The notes beneath the pieces are model-generated. The model was given only the letters and a program-made list of their open reading frames with translations, was not told where the DNA came from and did no database searches. From the NCBI GenBank assembly GCA_024235015.1, contig JACKNG010000001.1, positions 372,001 through 436,000 of the forward strand: DNA of 64,000 nucleotides, read 5' to 3'. Source of the DNA: Gammaproteobacteria bacterium (lineage in GTDB: Bacteria > Pseudomonadota > Gammaproteobacteria > Ga0077536). The translations under genes and the position numbers were made by a program. Below, in pieces: positions 44,019-51,919 of the stretch; within the stretch, counting starts at the first letter, position 1, and the number at the start of each line of letters is the position of its first letter.

Positions 44019-44443
44019 GCGAGTGCGACGATCGCGCTGCCGCTGGTCTTGGTCTCGCCGTGCTGGTCGACCGCACTCACCGCCACGCGTACACAGCGCC
44101 GCTCGCCGTCGACGAACTTCTCGATCACCTCGCCGCGCGCGGTGATGGCGTCGCCGATGCGGGTCACGGCGAGGAAGCGGGTGTCGAAACTCACGATGGC
44201 GGATTGCGGCACCCAGCCGGTGAGCACGCGGCCCGTCCAGGCCATCACCAGCATGCCGTGGGCGATGACGTCATCGAGGCCCGAGGCGCGGGCGAAATCG
44301 AGGTCGACGTGCACGGGGTTGTGATCGCCGGACGCGCCGCAGTAGACGGCCAGCATGGCGCGCGTGACGGGCGGCAGGTCGAGCGACGGCAGGGCATCGC
44401 CGACGGCGACGTCGGCGTAACGGGGCGTGGTGACGCTGCTCAT
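44015..44443 (-). CDS. MaoC-like (R)-enoyl-CoA hydratase subunit
   Basis: A 142-residue single hot-dog-domain protein with the hydratase-2 motif YCGASGDHNPVHVDLDFA; the Asp/His pair in SGDHNPVH is catalytic in this family. It then has IAHGMLVMAWTGRVLTGWVP. Its ATG overlaps the stop of the preceding FAS1-like dehydratase gene (ATGA). Side-by-side genes for a motif-bearing and a motif-poor hot-dog protein typically encode a heteromeric enoyl-CoA hydratase, as in ChsH1-ChsH2 of steroid side-chain degradation. The substrate is unknown. Confidence 0.82.
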   Translation of the reverse strand: MSSVTTPRYADVAVGDALPSLDLPPVTRAMLAVYCGASGDHNPVHVDLDFARASGLDDVIAHGMLVMAWTGRVLTGWVPQSAIVSFDTRFLAVTRIGDAITARGEVIEKFVDGERRCVRVAVSAVDQHGETKTSGSAIVALA

Positions 44444-44910
44444 GTCGGGTGCCGGATGACGACGGTGCGGTCGAACTCGGCGACCGCCGCGCCGTGCTGG
44501 TTGGTGACGACGTTGCGCTGGACGAGGAATTCGAGCGCGCCGCCCTTCTTGTGCCAGACCGCGGTGACTTCCGACTCGAAGCGCAGGGTGTCGCCGGCAT
44601 AGGCCGGGGCGTGGTAAGTGAAGGCCTGGCCGCCGTGCAGCACGCGGCCGAGCGGAATGCCGAGTTCGGTGAACCAGTCGTAGGGATCGTCGCGTTCCAT
44701 CTCCAGGCAGAACAGGAAGGTCGGCGGCACCGGCAGGGCGCGGTGCCCGGCGGCGCGCGCCGCGGCCTCGTCGTGGTAGACCGGGTCGGTCTCGCCGATG
44801 GCCTTGGCGAACAGGCGCAGGCGGCCCTTCTCCACTTCGACTTCGAACGGCCGCCCGCGCCAGCCGACCACGCTGTCGTCGAGCACCGGGCACCGGATGG
44901 TGTCGCTCAC
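44440..44910 (-). CDS. FAS1-like/MaoC N-terminal dehydratase domain protein
   Basis: A 156-residue hot-dog protein from a GTG start with a strong AGGAGG ribosome site. It has the MaoC N-terminal (FAS1-like dehydratase) pattern VGWRGRPFEVEVEKGRLRLFAKAIGETDPVYHDEAAARAAGHRALPVPPTFLF, then ERDDPYDWFTELGIPLGRVLHGGQAFTYHAPAYAGDTL. This domain usually provides the acyl-CoA tunnel while a partner hot-dog subunit carries the catalytic Asp-His. The partner is the gene immediately downstream, with overlapping stop and start; its own start overlaps the SDR stop. Confidence 0.82.
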   Translation of the reverse strand: MSDTIRCPVLDDSVVGWRGRPFEVEVEKGRLRLFAKAIGETDPVYHDEAAARAAGHRALPVPPTFLFCLEMERDDPYDWFTELGIPLGRVLHGGQAFTYHAPAYAGDTLRFESEVTAVWHKKGGALEFLVQRNVVTNQHGAAVAEFDRTVVIRHPT

Positions 44911-45725
44911 GAAACCTCCTTCACCTGCCTGAGCTTGCGCAGGTCGCGGATCAGGCGCCGGGCCAGCGGCAGGCCGAGGCGCTGGTTGATGCGATCGAGC
45001 GCCCAGGACAGGCGCGCGTAACCGGGGAATACGATCACCGCCTCGTTGCGCAGCACGCCGTCGAGGATGCGGCGCGCGGCTGCCTCCGCCGGCACCTTGC
45101 GGAACGGGATGTCGCGGGCGAGGTCGTCGGCGGGCAGGTTGACGGCCTCGGCAGCGGCGTAGATGTTCGACTCGACGAAGCCCGGGCAGACCACGCTCAC
45201 CCGCACGCCGAGATCTTCGCCCTCGATGCGCAGCGAGCGCGACAGGCCGACCACCGCGTGCTTGGTCGTGCTGTAGGGCACGTTGCTCGGGAACGGCACG
45301 AGGCCGGCGAGCGAGGCGATGTTGACGATGTGTCCGCTGCCCTGCGCCGCCATCAGGCGGTAGGCGGCATGGCTGCCGTGAACGACGCCCATGAGATTGA
45401 CTTCGACGACCCGCCGCCAGTGCGCGAGTTCGAGATCGCGGGCGTCGCCGGTCACGGCGATGCCGGCGTTGTTGAACACCAGGTCGAGGCGGCCGTGACG
45501 TGCCGCGGTGTCCGTGACGAGCCCGCTCACGGCGGCGGCATCGGTGACGTCGAGGGCGTGGGCGCTGGCACGCGGGCCGATGGCCGCGGCGACCGCCGCG
45601 GCACCGGCGCCGTCGATGTCGGCCAGCACCACCGCCGCGCCGCGCGCGGCCAGCGCATGGCCGAGCGCGCGCCCGATACCGGACGCGCCACCGGTGACGA
45701 TGGCGACCTGGCCGTCGAAATCCAT
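44907..45725 (-). CDS. Short-chain dehydrogenase/reductase
   Basis: A 272-residue classical SDR. The nucleotide motif is TGGASGIG (residues 11-18), then DLVFNNAG. The catalytic set is Ser138 in IASLAG, and Tyr151 and Lys155 in YSTTK. It starts at ATG 45725 after GGGGAGGG. It is the first gene of a six-gene minus-strand operon, followed with 4-base overlaps by the two hydratase subunits. SDR plus (R)-hydratase is a standard beta-oxidation or steroid-ring combination, with the SDR acting as a 3-hydroxyacyl-CoA or hydroxysteroid dehydrogenase; this is inference. Confidence 0.88.
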   Translation of the reverse strand: MDFDGQVAIVTGGASGIGRALGHALAARGAAVVLADIDGAGAAAVAAAIGPRASAHALDVTDAAAVSGLVTDTAARHGRLDLVFNNAGIAVTGDARDLELAHWRRVVEVNLMGVVHGSHAAYRLMAAQGSGHIVNIASLAGLVPFPSNVPYSTTKHAVVGLSRSLRIEGEDLGVRVSVVCPGFVESNIYAAAEAVNLPADDLARDIPFRKVPAEAAARRILDGVLRNEAVIVFPGYARLSWALDRINQRLGLPLARRLIRDLRKLRQVKEVS

Positions 45726-45787
45726 GCGCCCTCCCCGCGCAACCGAGTCGTCTATGATGATACCCGACACCATCGGGGGACCGGACC

Positions 45788-46297
45788 ATGTCGGACAGCT
45801 TGCGCGAAACCATCCACGCCACGCAGGAGAAACTACGCCTCGGCCCCGATCGCGCGCGGGCCACCTTCCGCTCGCGCTCGGCACTGGTCGAGGGCTTCCG
45901 CTCCGACGTCGCCGTGCGCGACCACGCCCTGGTCGTCGACGAGCCGCCGCAGCTCGGCGGCGGCGACGCCGGCCCCAATCCCATCGAGCTCCTGCTCGCC
46001 GCGCTCGGCGCCTGCCAGGAGATCACCTACAAGGCCTATGCCACCGCGCTCGGCATCACCGTGCGCCGCGTGTCGGTCGAGCTCGAGGGCGAGATCGACC
46101 TGCGCGGCTTCTTCGGCGTCGACGATACCGTGCGCGCCGGCTTCGATACCATCCGCGGCACCGTGCACCTCGATGCCGACGCCTCGCCCGCCCAGCTCGC
46201 CGAGCTCAAGGCCATGGTCGATGCGCATTGCCCGGTCCTCGACATGCTGTCGACCCCCGTGCCGGTCGCCCTCTCCCTCGTCGACGGCGACGCCTGA
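45788..46297 (+). CDS. OsmC-family protein
   Basis: A 169-residue protein with OsmC landmarks: GPNPIELLLAALGACQEITYKAYATALGITVRRVSVELEGEIDLRGFFG, with the first redox cysteine in GACQE, and the second in MVDAHCPVLDML. OsmC/Ohr proteins reduce organic hydroperoxides using this cysteine pair and lipoyl or thiol donors. The spacing fits the OsmC-like (YhfA/SACOL-type) branch. It is divergent from the SDR operon, and its stop overlaps the start of the esterase gene (TGATG), so the two are coupled. Confidence 0.85.
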   Translation: MSDSLRETIHATQEKLRLGPDRARATFRSRSALVEGFRSDVAVRDHALVVDEPPQLGGGDAGPNPIELLLAALGACQEITYKAYATALGITVRRVSVELEGEIDLRGFFGVDDTVRAGFDTIRGTVHLDADASPAQLAELKAMVDAHCPVLDMLSTPVPVALSLVDGDA

Positions 46298-46971
46298 TGG
46301 CGGCCACCGACACCCTGCGCGCGGTCGAAATCGAGCCGCGCGGCGCCGCGGATGCCGCGGTCATCTGGCTGCACGGTCTCGGCGCCGACGGCCACGACTT
46401 CGAACCCGTCGTGCCGCATCTCGGCCTGCCCGCCGATCTCGCCGTGCGCTTCGTCTTCCCGCACGCGCCGGCCATGCCGGTCACCCTCAACCAGGGTTAC
46501 GTGATGCCGGCCTGGTACGACATCCTCGGCACCGACCTCGGCCGCCGCGTCGACGACAGCGGCCTGCGCGCCTCGGCCGCCGCGGTCGGCCGCCTGGTGA
46601 CGCGTGAGATCGAGCGCGGCGTGCCGGCCTCGCGTATCGTCATCGCGGGCTTCTCCCAGGGCGGTGCGGTCGGCTACGAGCTGGCCCTGTCCTGGCCCGA
46701 GCGCCTGGCCGGGCTGGTGGCGCTGTCGACCTACTTCGCCACGCGCGATTCGATCGCCCGGAGCGCCGCGAACGCCGACCTGCCGATCCTGATCTGCCAC
46801 GGTCGCCACGATCCGCTGGTCGCCGAAGATCTCGGTCAGGCCGCCTACAAGCACCTGCGCGAACTCGGTTACCCGGCCGAGTACCGCTCCTATCCGGTCG
46901 AACACGGCGTCGACCTGCAGGAAATCCGTGACATCGGCGGCTGGATCGCCGCGCGCCTTGCGCCAGCCTGA
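46297..46971 (+). CDS. Phospholipase/carboxylesterase-type serine hydrolase
   Basis: A 224-residue alpha/beta hydrolase of the carboxylesterase/acyl-protein-thioesterase group. It has AVIWLHGLGADGHDFEPVVPHL, the nucleophile elbow GFSQGG, an acid in GRHDPLVAED and a histidine in PVEHGVDLQEI. Members hydrolyse short-chain esters or acyl-thioesters of proteins. No signal peptide is present. It is translationally coupled to the OsmC gene, which may indicate joint handling of oxidised or esterified lipids. Confidence 0.87.
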   Translation: MAATDTLRAVEIEPRGAADAAVIWLHGLGADGHDFEPVVPHLGLPADLAVRFVFPHAPAMPVTLNQGYVMPAWYDILGTDLGRRVDDSGLRASAAAVGRLVTREIERGVPASRIVIAGFSQGGAVGYELALSWPERLAGLVALSTYFATRDSIARSAANADLPILICHGRHDPLVAEDLGQAAYKHLRELGYPAEYRSYPVEHGVDLQEIRDIGGWIAARLAPA

Positions 46972-46995
46972 GCACGGCCGTCGCCGCCCCGGGCT

Positions 46996-47043
46996 ATAAG
47001 CGTGACTTATCGCTTGTATATCCAGGGCCTGATTTACATATAG
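46996..47043 (+). promoter_or_regulatory. AT-rich promoter/operator upstream of the second LLM gene
   Basis: Perfect inverted repeat ATAAG-CGTGA-CTTAT (46996-47010), immediately followed by TTGTAT (47014), 17 bases, CATATA (47037): a workable -35/-10 pair. The surroundings are unusually AT-rich for this window. A regulator bound to the palindrome would sit just upstream of or over the -35 element. The gene starts at 47170, leaving a leader of about 120 bases. Confidence 0.4.
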
Positions 47044-47169
47044 CGCGCCAGCTCGCTAAGCTGCCGCCCCCGCGTACCTCGCGTCGCGACGACACCCTGC
47101 CGGCGGCGCCGGCGCCCCGCGCGGGTGGCCCCGGCCCCCGCCCGAAACCCCGACACTGGGAGGACAACA

Positions 47170-48240
47170 ATGGATTTCGGATTCGTATTCATGGGCGACG
47201 TGCACATCCATGGTGACGTCAAGTACGCCGAGGATCACGGCTTCTCGCACGCCTGGATCTACGACACCCAGATGCTCGGCAGCGAGGTCTACGCGGCGCT
47301 CGCGCTGTGCGCCGACCGCACGAGCAAGATCAAGCTCGGCCCGGGCGTGACCAACCCGGCCTCGCGCATCGCGCCGCTGTCGGCCTGCGGCATGGCGACG
47401 ATCAACTCGCTCGCCCCCGGCCGCGCCATCATGGGCATCGGCACCGGCAACACCACCCGCCGCACCATGGGCATGCCGGCGGCCAAGGTCGCCGAGCTCG
47501 AGGAACACGTGCGCATCTGCCGCGACCTCTTCGACGGCAAGATCACCGACTACTCGGAAGGCGATCGCCACCGCAAGATCAAGTTCCTCAATCCCGACCT
47601 CGGCTATATCAACATCAAGGACTACATTCCGATCTACGTCTCCGCTTCGGGGCCGAAGGTCGCCCAGCTCGCCGGCCGCGTCGCCGACGGCGTGATCCTG
47701 TTCGGCGCCGTGCACCCGGAACTGGTCAAGTGGATGGTCGGCAACGTGCGCAAGGGCGCCGAGGAAGCCGGCCGCAACCCGGACGACATCTACGTGCTGT
47801 CGATGACGGCCTTCCACCTGACCGAATCGGACGAGCAGATCGAGACCCGCGAAGTGCGCGAGGCGGTCGGCCCGATGGTGGCTTCGAGTTCGAACATCTT
47901 CGCCCTGTCCTGTCACAAGGACCCGAGCGTGATGCCGGGCGAGCTGCGCGACGAGCTGATGAAGTTCGTCGGCGTCTACCGCGAACCGGATGCGCCGATC
48001 GAGACCCGCCACCTCAAGCTCTACGAGGGTTACCTGCAACACCTCAAGGACGAGCACGAGGCCCTGATGACGAAGAAGGTCATCCAGGCCACCACCCTCA
48101 CCGGCACCAAGCAGGAGGTCATCGGCATGATCGAGGCCATGCGCGACGCCGGCGTGCACCAGGTCGCCATCCAGCCCATCCGCCCCAGCCGCGAGGTCGT
48201 CGACCAGGTGGCACGCGAGATCATGCCCGCCTTCGCCTGA
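47170..48240 (+). CDS. LLM-class oxidoreductase (TIGR03842-like, F420/flavin)
   Basis: A 356-residue luciferase-like protein starting MDFGFVFMGDVHIHGDVKYAEDHGFSHAWIYDTQMLGSEVYAALALCADRT, with TSKIKLGPGVTNPASRIAPLSACGMATINSLAPGRAIMGIGTGNTTRRTMGMPAAKVAELEEHVRICRDLFDG. It fits the TIGR03842-type F420-dependent LLM group. The GGGAGGACAAC ribosome site and single-gene setting behind its own AT-rich promoter suggest dedicated control. The reaction is unknown; related enzymes act in xenobiotic or natural-product oxidation. It is only distantly similar to the shorter LLM protein at 41986. Confidence 0.85.
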   Translation: MDFGFVFMGDVHIHGDVKYAEDHGFSHAWIYDTQMLGSEVYAALALCADRTSKIKLGPGVTNPASRIAPLSACGMATINSLAPGRAIMGIGTGNTTRRTMGMPAAKVAELEEHVRICRDLFDGKITDYSEGDRHRKIKFLNPDLGYINIKDYIPIYVSASGPKVAQLAGRVADGVILFGAVHPELVKWMVGNVRKGAEEAGRNPDDIYVLSMTAFHLTESDEQIETREVREAVGPMVASSSNIFALSCHKDPSVMPGELRDELMKFVGVYREPDAPIETRHLKLYEGYLQHLKDEHEALMTKKVIQATTLTGTKQEVIGMIEAMRDAGVHQVAIQPIRPSREVVDQVAREIMPAFA

Positions 48241-48268
48241 GGCCTGTCCCGAACCCTGCCTGCGGGGC

Positions 48269-48298
48269 GGCGGCGCCGCATCACGATGCGCCGCCGTC
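48269..48298. terminator. Terminator-like stem-loop after the LLM gene
   Basis: An inverted repeat of about 14 bp with one mismatch (GGCGCCGCATC against GATGCGCCGCC, extended by outer pairs) and a tiny loop lies 28 bases after the stop, followed by GGTCTTTACC. It serves the convergent gap with the GGW-repeat gene. Confidence 0.45.
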
Positions 48299-48333
48299 CC
48301 GGTCTTTACCGCCCTCTCCGCTAGCCCCGCGCC

Positions 48334-49191
48334 TCAGGCGCGGGTGTCGACGTGGCGCCCGGGCGTAGGCGTCGCCTGCGCCTCGGCCCAGGCCGCGTCC
48401 CGCCCGCTGCCGTCGGGCGGCGCCGGCCACGGCCGTGCCCCCGCCACCATCCAACCACCCGGGGCCGGCCGCGCCGTCGCCACCACGCGTTCGACGGCCG
48501 CCGGGGCCAGCGCCTCGGGCGCAACGACACGGCTGGCGGTGACCAGCCAGCCACCGGGCGCGGCCGCCGCTCGCTGCGCCTCGGCGGCACCGACCTCGGC
48601 GAGTACGGATTCACCGGCGGCGGCCGCGAGCGGCCGCGCCAGGGCCACCATCCAACCGCCCGGGGGCGGCGGCCGGGGCGCGCCGGCCGGCCCGGCCGCG
48701 GACGCCGACACCGGCGCTGTGGCGGCGTCCGCCACCGCGGTGGTGGGCGCCGCGTCTTGCGCCGGCAGATCCAGCGCGCCGCGGATGCCGGCCTCGACGG
48801 CCAGGCCCGCGGCGGCGAAGCCCGCCCCGATCGGCCCGCCGAACAAGGCGCCGCCGGCAATCCGCAGCGCCGGCGCGATGGTGTCACCGGTCCACTTGCG
48901 GTAGTAGCTGCCGAGCACGGGGATGTGCTGCAGCGGGTTCACCAGGTCGACGAGGTCGCCGAAGGTGAAGCCGTCATCACCGAACAGGCGGCGGACGAGG
49001 CCGCTGCCGGCGTCGTCCGGACGGGCGCTCGACGTCGTCGCGGAGCCCGCGCGCGCGGACATCGCGGCGGCCGGGGTGGCGGCAGGACTCAGGCGGTTCA
49101 CGCCGCGGGGCCCGCCGGCGCGGCCGGGCGACGGTGGCGGTCGTCGGGCAGTAGGCAAACACTCATGACAGGCGTCGTGAGCAAGTGCCAT
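48334..49191 (-). CDS. Uncharacterised protein with three PGGW(M/L)V repeats
   Basis: A 285-residue protein from the ATG at 49191 (start uncertain; Met44 is an alternative). Residues 1-60 are Ala/Pro/Arg-rich and probably disordered. Residues 65-135 are the only well-ordered part: GDDGFTFGDLVDLVNPLQHIPVLGSYYRKWTGDTIAPALRIAGGALFGGPIGAGFAAAG, a compact helical-to-glycine-rich, possibly membrane-inserting segment. The rest is Ala-rich with three copies of a tryptophan motif at 177-183, 212-218 and 244-250, about 33 residues apart. No enzyme family is recognised. It is isolated, facing the LLM gene. Confidence 0.6.
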   Translation of the reverse strand: MALAHDACHECLPTARRPPPSPGRAGGPRGVNRLSPAATPAAAMSARAGSATTSSARPDDAGSGLVRRLFGDDGFTFGDLVDLVNPLQHIPVLGSYYRKWTGDTIAPALRIAGGALFGGPIGAGFAAAGLAVEAGIRGALDLPAQDAAPTTAVADAATAPVSASAAGPAGAPRPPPPGGWMVALARPLAAAAGESVLAEVGAAEAQRAAAAPGGWLVTASRVVAPEALAPAAVERVVATARPAPGGWMVAGARPWPAPPDGSGRDAAWAEAQATPTPGRHVDTRA

Positions 49192-49297
49192 GCCAGTCAC
49201 TCGCGACCCGATTTCAGCGACTTGGCCGGCCGTAGCGGCGCGGGGCCGGCAAGCCCCGGCCGGCCGTCGCCGCCATGGCGGAAAGCCTTGCCGCCGC

Positions 49298-50671
49298 TCA
49301 ATCGCCGTCGGTGATCTCCGGCAACTCGCGCATGGCCGCGGCGACGGCCTCGGCCGGGTAGTCGTAGCGCTCCAGCTCACCGGCCATGTAACGCCCGTAG
49401 GCCGCCATGTCGAAGTTGCCGTGGCCGGAGAGGTTGAACAGGATCACGCGCTTCTCCCCCGCCGCCTTGGCCGCCAGGGCCTCGTCGATCGCGGCACGCA
49501 CGGCGTGGTTCGATTCCGGCGCCGGCAGGATGCCCTCGGCGCGGCCGAACAGCACCCCGGCCTCGAAGCAGTCGAGCTGGTCGATGGCGACGGCCTCGAC
49601 GAGCCCGGCGTCGAGCAGGGCCGAGACCTGTGGCGCCATGCCGTGGTAACGCAGGCCGCCGGCGTGGATGCCGGGCGGCACGAAACCGTGACCGAGGGTG
49701 TGCATCCTGATGATCGGCGCCATGCCGGCGCCGTCGGCATAGTCCCAGGCATAGACGCCGCGGGTCAGGGTCGGGCAGGCGCTGGGTTCGGCGGCGACGA
49801 TGCGCGTGCGCCGGCCATGGCGCAGGTTCTCGCGCACGAAGGGGAAAGCGATGCCGCCGAAGTTCGAGCCGCCGCCGGCGCAGCCGATGACGACGTCCGG
49901 GTACTCGCCGGCGAGATCCATCTGCTGCAGGGCCTCGAGCCCGATCACCGTCTGGTGCAGCAGGACGTGGGGCAGGAAGGATCCGGCCGAGTACTTCTTC
50001 GCGCCACCCGATCCTGCCGCCATCTCGATCGCCTCGGAGATGGCGATGCCGAGTGAGCCGGGGTGGTCGGGGTCGCGCTCGAGCAGCGCGCGGCCGGCAG
50101 CGGTGCGCGGCGACGGGCTCGGGTAGACGCTGCCGCCGTAGGATTCCATGACGAAGCGGCGGAAGGGCTTCTGCTCGTAGCTCACCCGCACCATGTAGAC
50201 CTCGCAGCCGAGGCCGAAGAATTGGCACGCCATGCTGAGTGCCGAACCCCACTGCCCGGCGCCGGTCTCGGTGGTGAAGGCGCGGCCGCCCTCGTCCTCG
50301 AGGTAGAAGGCCTGTGCCACTGCCGTGTTCGGCTTGTGCGAACCGACCGGCGAGACCCCCTCGTACTTGTAGTAGATGTGGGCCGGGGTCTCGAGCGCGG
50401 CTTCGAGGCGACGCGCGCGCAGCAGCGGTGTCGGTCGCCACAGCTTGTAGACCTCGCGCACCGGCTCGGGAATCTCGATCTCGGCCGCGCTTGCGGCATC
50501 CTGCGCGATCAGCGCCCGCGGCATCAGCACCTCGAGGAATTCGGGCGTAACCGGTGCGCCGGTCTGCGGGTGACGTGGCGGCGCCAGCGGGCTCGGCAGG
50601 TCGGCGTTGATGTTGTACCAGGCGCGCGGCAGGGCGCTCTCCGGCAGGTCGAAGCGGGTCTGCTTGTCCAC
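49298..50671 (-). CDS. TrpB-like pyridoxal-phosphate-dependent enzyme (TrpB2 type)
   Basis: A 457-residue protein with the tryptophan-synthase-beta core: Schiff-base lysine in GSHKPNTA (Lys113), FTTETGAGQWGSALSMA, and the PLP-phosphate loop GCAGGGSNFGG. The N-terminal extension before PTPLLRARRLE is longer than in TrpB1, as in TrpB2 proteins. TrpB2 enzymes make tryptophan from serine and indole without a TrpA partner or act on other substrates. No trpA or other trp gene is adjacent, which supports a stand-alone or salvage role. Confidence 0.87.
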   Translation of the reverse strand: MDKQTRFDLPESALPRAWYNINADLPSPLAPPRHPQTGAPVTPEFLEVLMPRALIAQDAASAAEIEIPEPVREVYKLWRPTPLLRARRLEAALETPAHIYYKYEGVSPVGSHKPNTAVAQAFYLEDEGGRAFTTETGAGQWGSALSMACQFFGLGCEVYMVRVSYEQKPFRRFVMESYGGSVYPSPSPRTAAGRALLERDPDHPGSLGIAISEAIEMAAGSGGAKKYSAGSFLPHVLLHQTVIGLEALQQMDLAGEYPDVVIGCAGGGSNFGGIAFPFVRENLRHGRRTRIVAAEPSACPTLTRGVYAWDYADGAGMAPIIRMHTLGHGFVPPGIHAGGLRYHGMAPQVSALLDAGLVEAVAIDQLDCFEAGVLFGRAEGILPAPESNHAVRAAIDEALAAKAAGEKRVILFNLSGHGNFDMAAYGRYMAGELERYDYPAEAVAAAMRELPEITDGD

Positions 50672-50814
50672 GGCGAACCTCGGGCAGGATCAGGTGCGCG
50701 GCGGCGACCGCGCGGCGACGCGCAGCTTATCGCGTATGCTGCCCGGGGGTCGCGGGCCGCGACACCCACGAGCGCCGGCGATGCCGCGCAACGCCACTGC
50801 CGAGGAACCTCGCC

Positions 50815-51282
50815 ATGCTCGCCCTGTTACTCAGTTTCCTCGTCGGCGGCGCCCGCCTGGCCGTGCCTGAAGGCCTGCCCACCGCGCCCTTCGACCTCGC
50901 CCCCGGCCGCCAGGTGATCGAACTTCGCGCGCCGCTGGTCGCGCGCGCGCCCGGCGCGCGCCTGGTGCTGTTCGTGCCCGCCCTGGCCCGCGCCGGCAGC
51001 GACGACAGCCTGCGCGCCGCGACCCTGATGGCCGCCCTGCCGCCGGCCTCGGTGAGCGCCGTGCTCAGCAGTGCCGATGGCCACCGCCTCGAACTCGTAC
51101 ACAGCGGCTACCGCAGTTACCACGGCCAGGTCGGGCTGGTCCTGACCGAGGTTGCAGCGGGCGCCGGCAACGTCGCCTACACCACGCTCGAACTCGACTC
51201 GCGCATCCGCCTGCAGAACGTCCGCGCGGTATGGCTGGACCAGCCGGTGCGGCGGGTCGAGGATCTCGAACTCGGCTGGTGA
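50815..51282 (+). CDS. Unknown exported beta-rich protein
   Basis: A 155-residue protein of no recognised family. Residues 1-20 (MLALLLSFLVGGARLAVPEG) look like a signal peptide. The rest reads as alternating strands: GRQVIELRAPLVARAPGARLVLFVPAL, SVSAVLSSADGHRLELVHSGYRSYHGQVGLVLTEV and NVAYTTLELDSRIRLQNVRAVWLDQPVRRVEDLELGW, suggesting a small beta-sandwich of the periplasm. No cysteine, metal motif or lipobox is present. It stands between the divergent TrpB2 gene and the cupin gene. Confidence 0.6.
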   Translation: MLALLLSFLVGGARLAVPEGLPTAPFDLAPGRQVIELRAPLVARAPGARLVLFVPALARAGSDDSLRAATLMAALPPASVSAVLSSADGHRLELVHSGYRSYHGQVGLVLTEVAAGAGNVAYTTLELDSRIRLQNVRAVWLDQPVRRVEDLELGW

Positions 51283-51310
51283 GCCCGCCACCGACGGACC
51301 GTGGCTGGCC

Positions 51311-51316
51311 TAGAAT
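51311..51316 (+). promoter_or_regulatory. Candidate -10 element for the cupin gene
   Basis: TAGAAT lies 46 bases before the cupin ATG and after the stop of the preceding gene; no clear -35 box is seen. Confidence 0.3.
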
Positions 51317-51356
51317 CGTCCGTCCACCAGCCCCCGCAAGAAGAGAGGAGAGCACC

Positions 51357-51899
51357 ATGTCCAGTTTCCGCCGCGTCATCACCGGCCACGATGCCGAAGG
51401 TCGTTCGATCATCGCCAGCGATGCCGCCGTGCAGGGTCGGCCCGTCCCCGGCATGAGCGGAGTCGAACTGACCACCCTGTGGGGTTCCGACCAGCCCATG
51501 GACTACCCCGACGACGGCAGCCTGCCCGACTTCCGCACCTGGTTCGCGCCGGTCGGCGGCTTTCGCTTCATCGAGTTCGTCGTCGGCCCGGAGGGCCACG
51601 GTGGCGCGGCCGCGGACGATCCCGACCCGGCGGCGACGCGCGCGGCCATCGATGCCGCATTCCCCGGCCTCATGGACACCATGGACCCGGACGTGCCGGG
51701 CATGCATCGCTCCGACACCGTCGACTTGCTCTACGTGATCAGCGGGCGCGTGGTGCTCGAACTCGACGACGGCTCGAAGACCGAACTCGCCGCCGGTGAC
51801 GTCGCCGTGCAGAGCGGCACCATGCACGCCTGGCACAATCCGTGGGACGAGCCGGCGCGCATTCTCGGTGTCATCCTCGGCGCGCACATGCGGCGCTGA
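51357..51899 (+). CDS. Cupin-domain protein
   Basis: A 180-residue protein whose C-terminal half is a cupin: HRSDTVDLLYVISGRVVLELDDGSKTELAAGDVAVQSGTMHAWHNPWDEPARILGVILG. It has a His-containing motif 1 and motif 2 (TMHAWHN). The N-terminal half, VITGHDAEGRSIIASD, then LTTLWGSDQPMDYPDDGS, resembles small-molecule-binding cupins next to aromatic degradation genes. The AGAGAGGAGAGCACC ribosome site is strong. The phenol-hydroxylase-like flavoprotein gene converges on it, so a shared aromatic substrate is possible. Confidence 0.8.
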   Translation: MSSFRRVITGHDAEGRSIIASDAAVQGRPVPGMSGVELTTLWGSDQPMDYPDDGSLPDFRTWFAPVGGFRFIEFVVGPEGHGGAAADDPDPAATRAAIDAAFPGLMDTMDPDVPGMHRSDTVDLLYVISGRVVLELDDGSKTELAAGDVAVQSGTMHAWHNPWDEPARILGVILGAHMRR

Positions 51900-51919
51900 A
51901 CCGCCGCCGCGGCCGGCGC

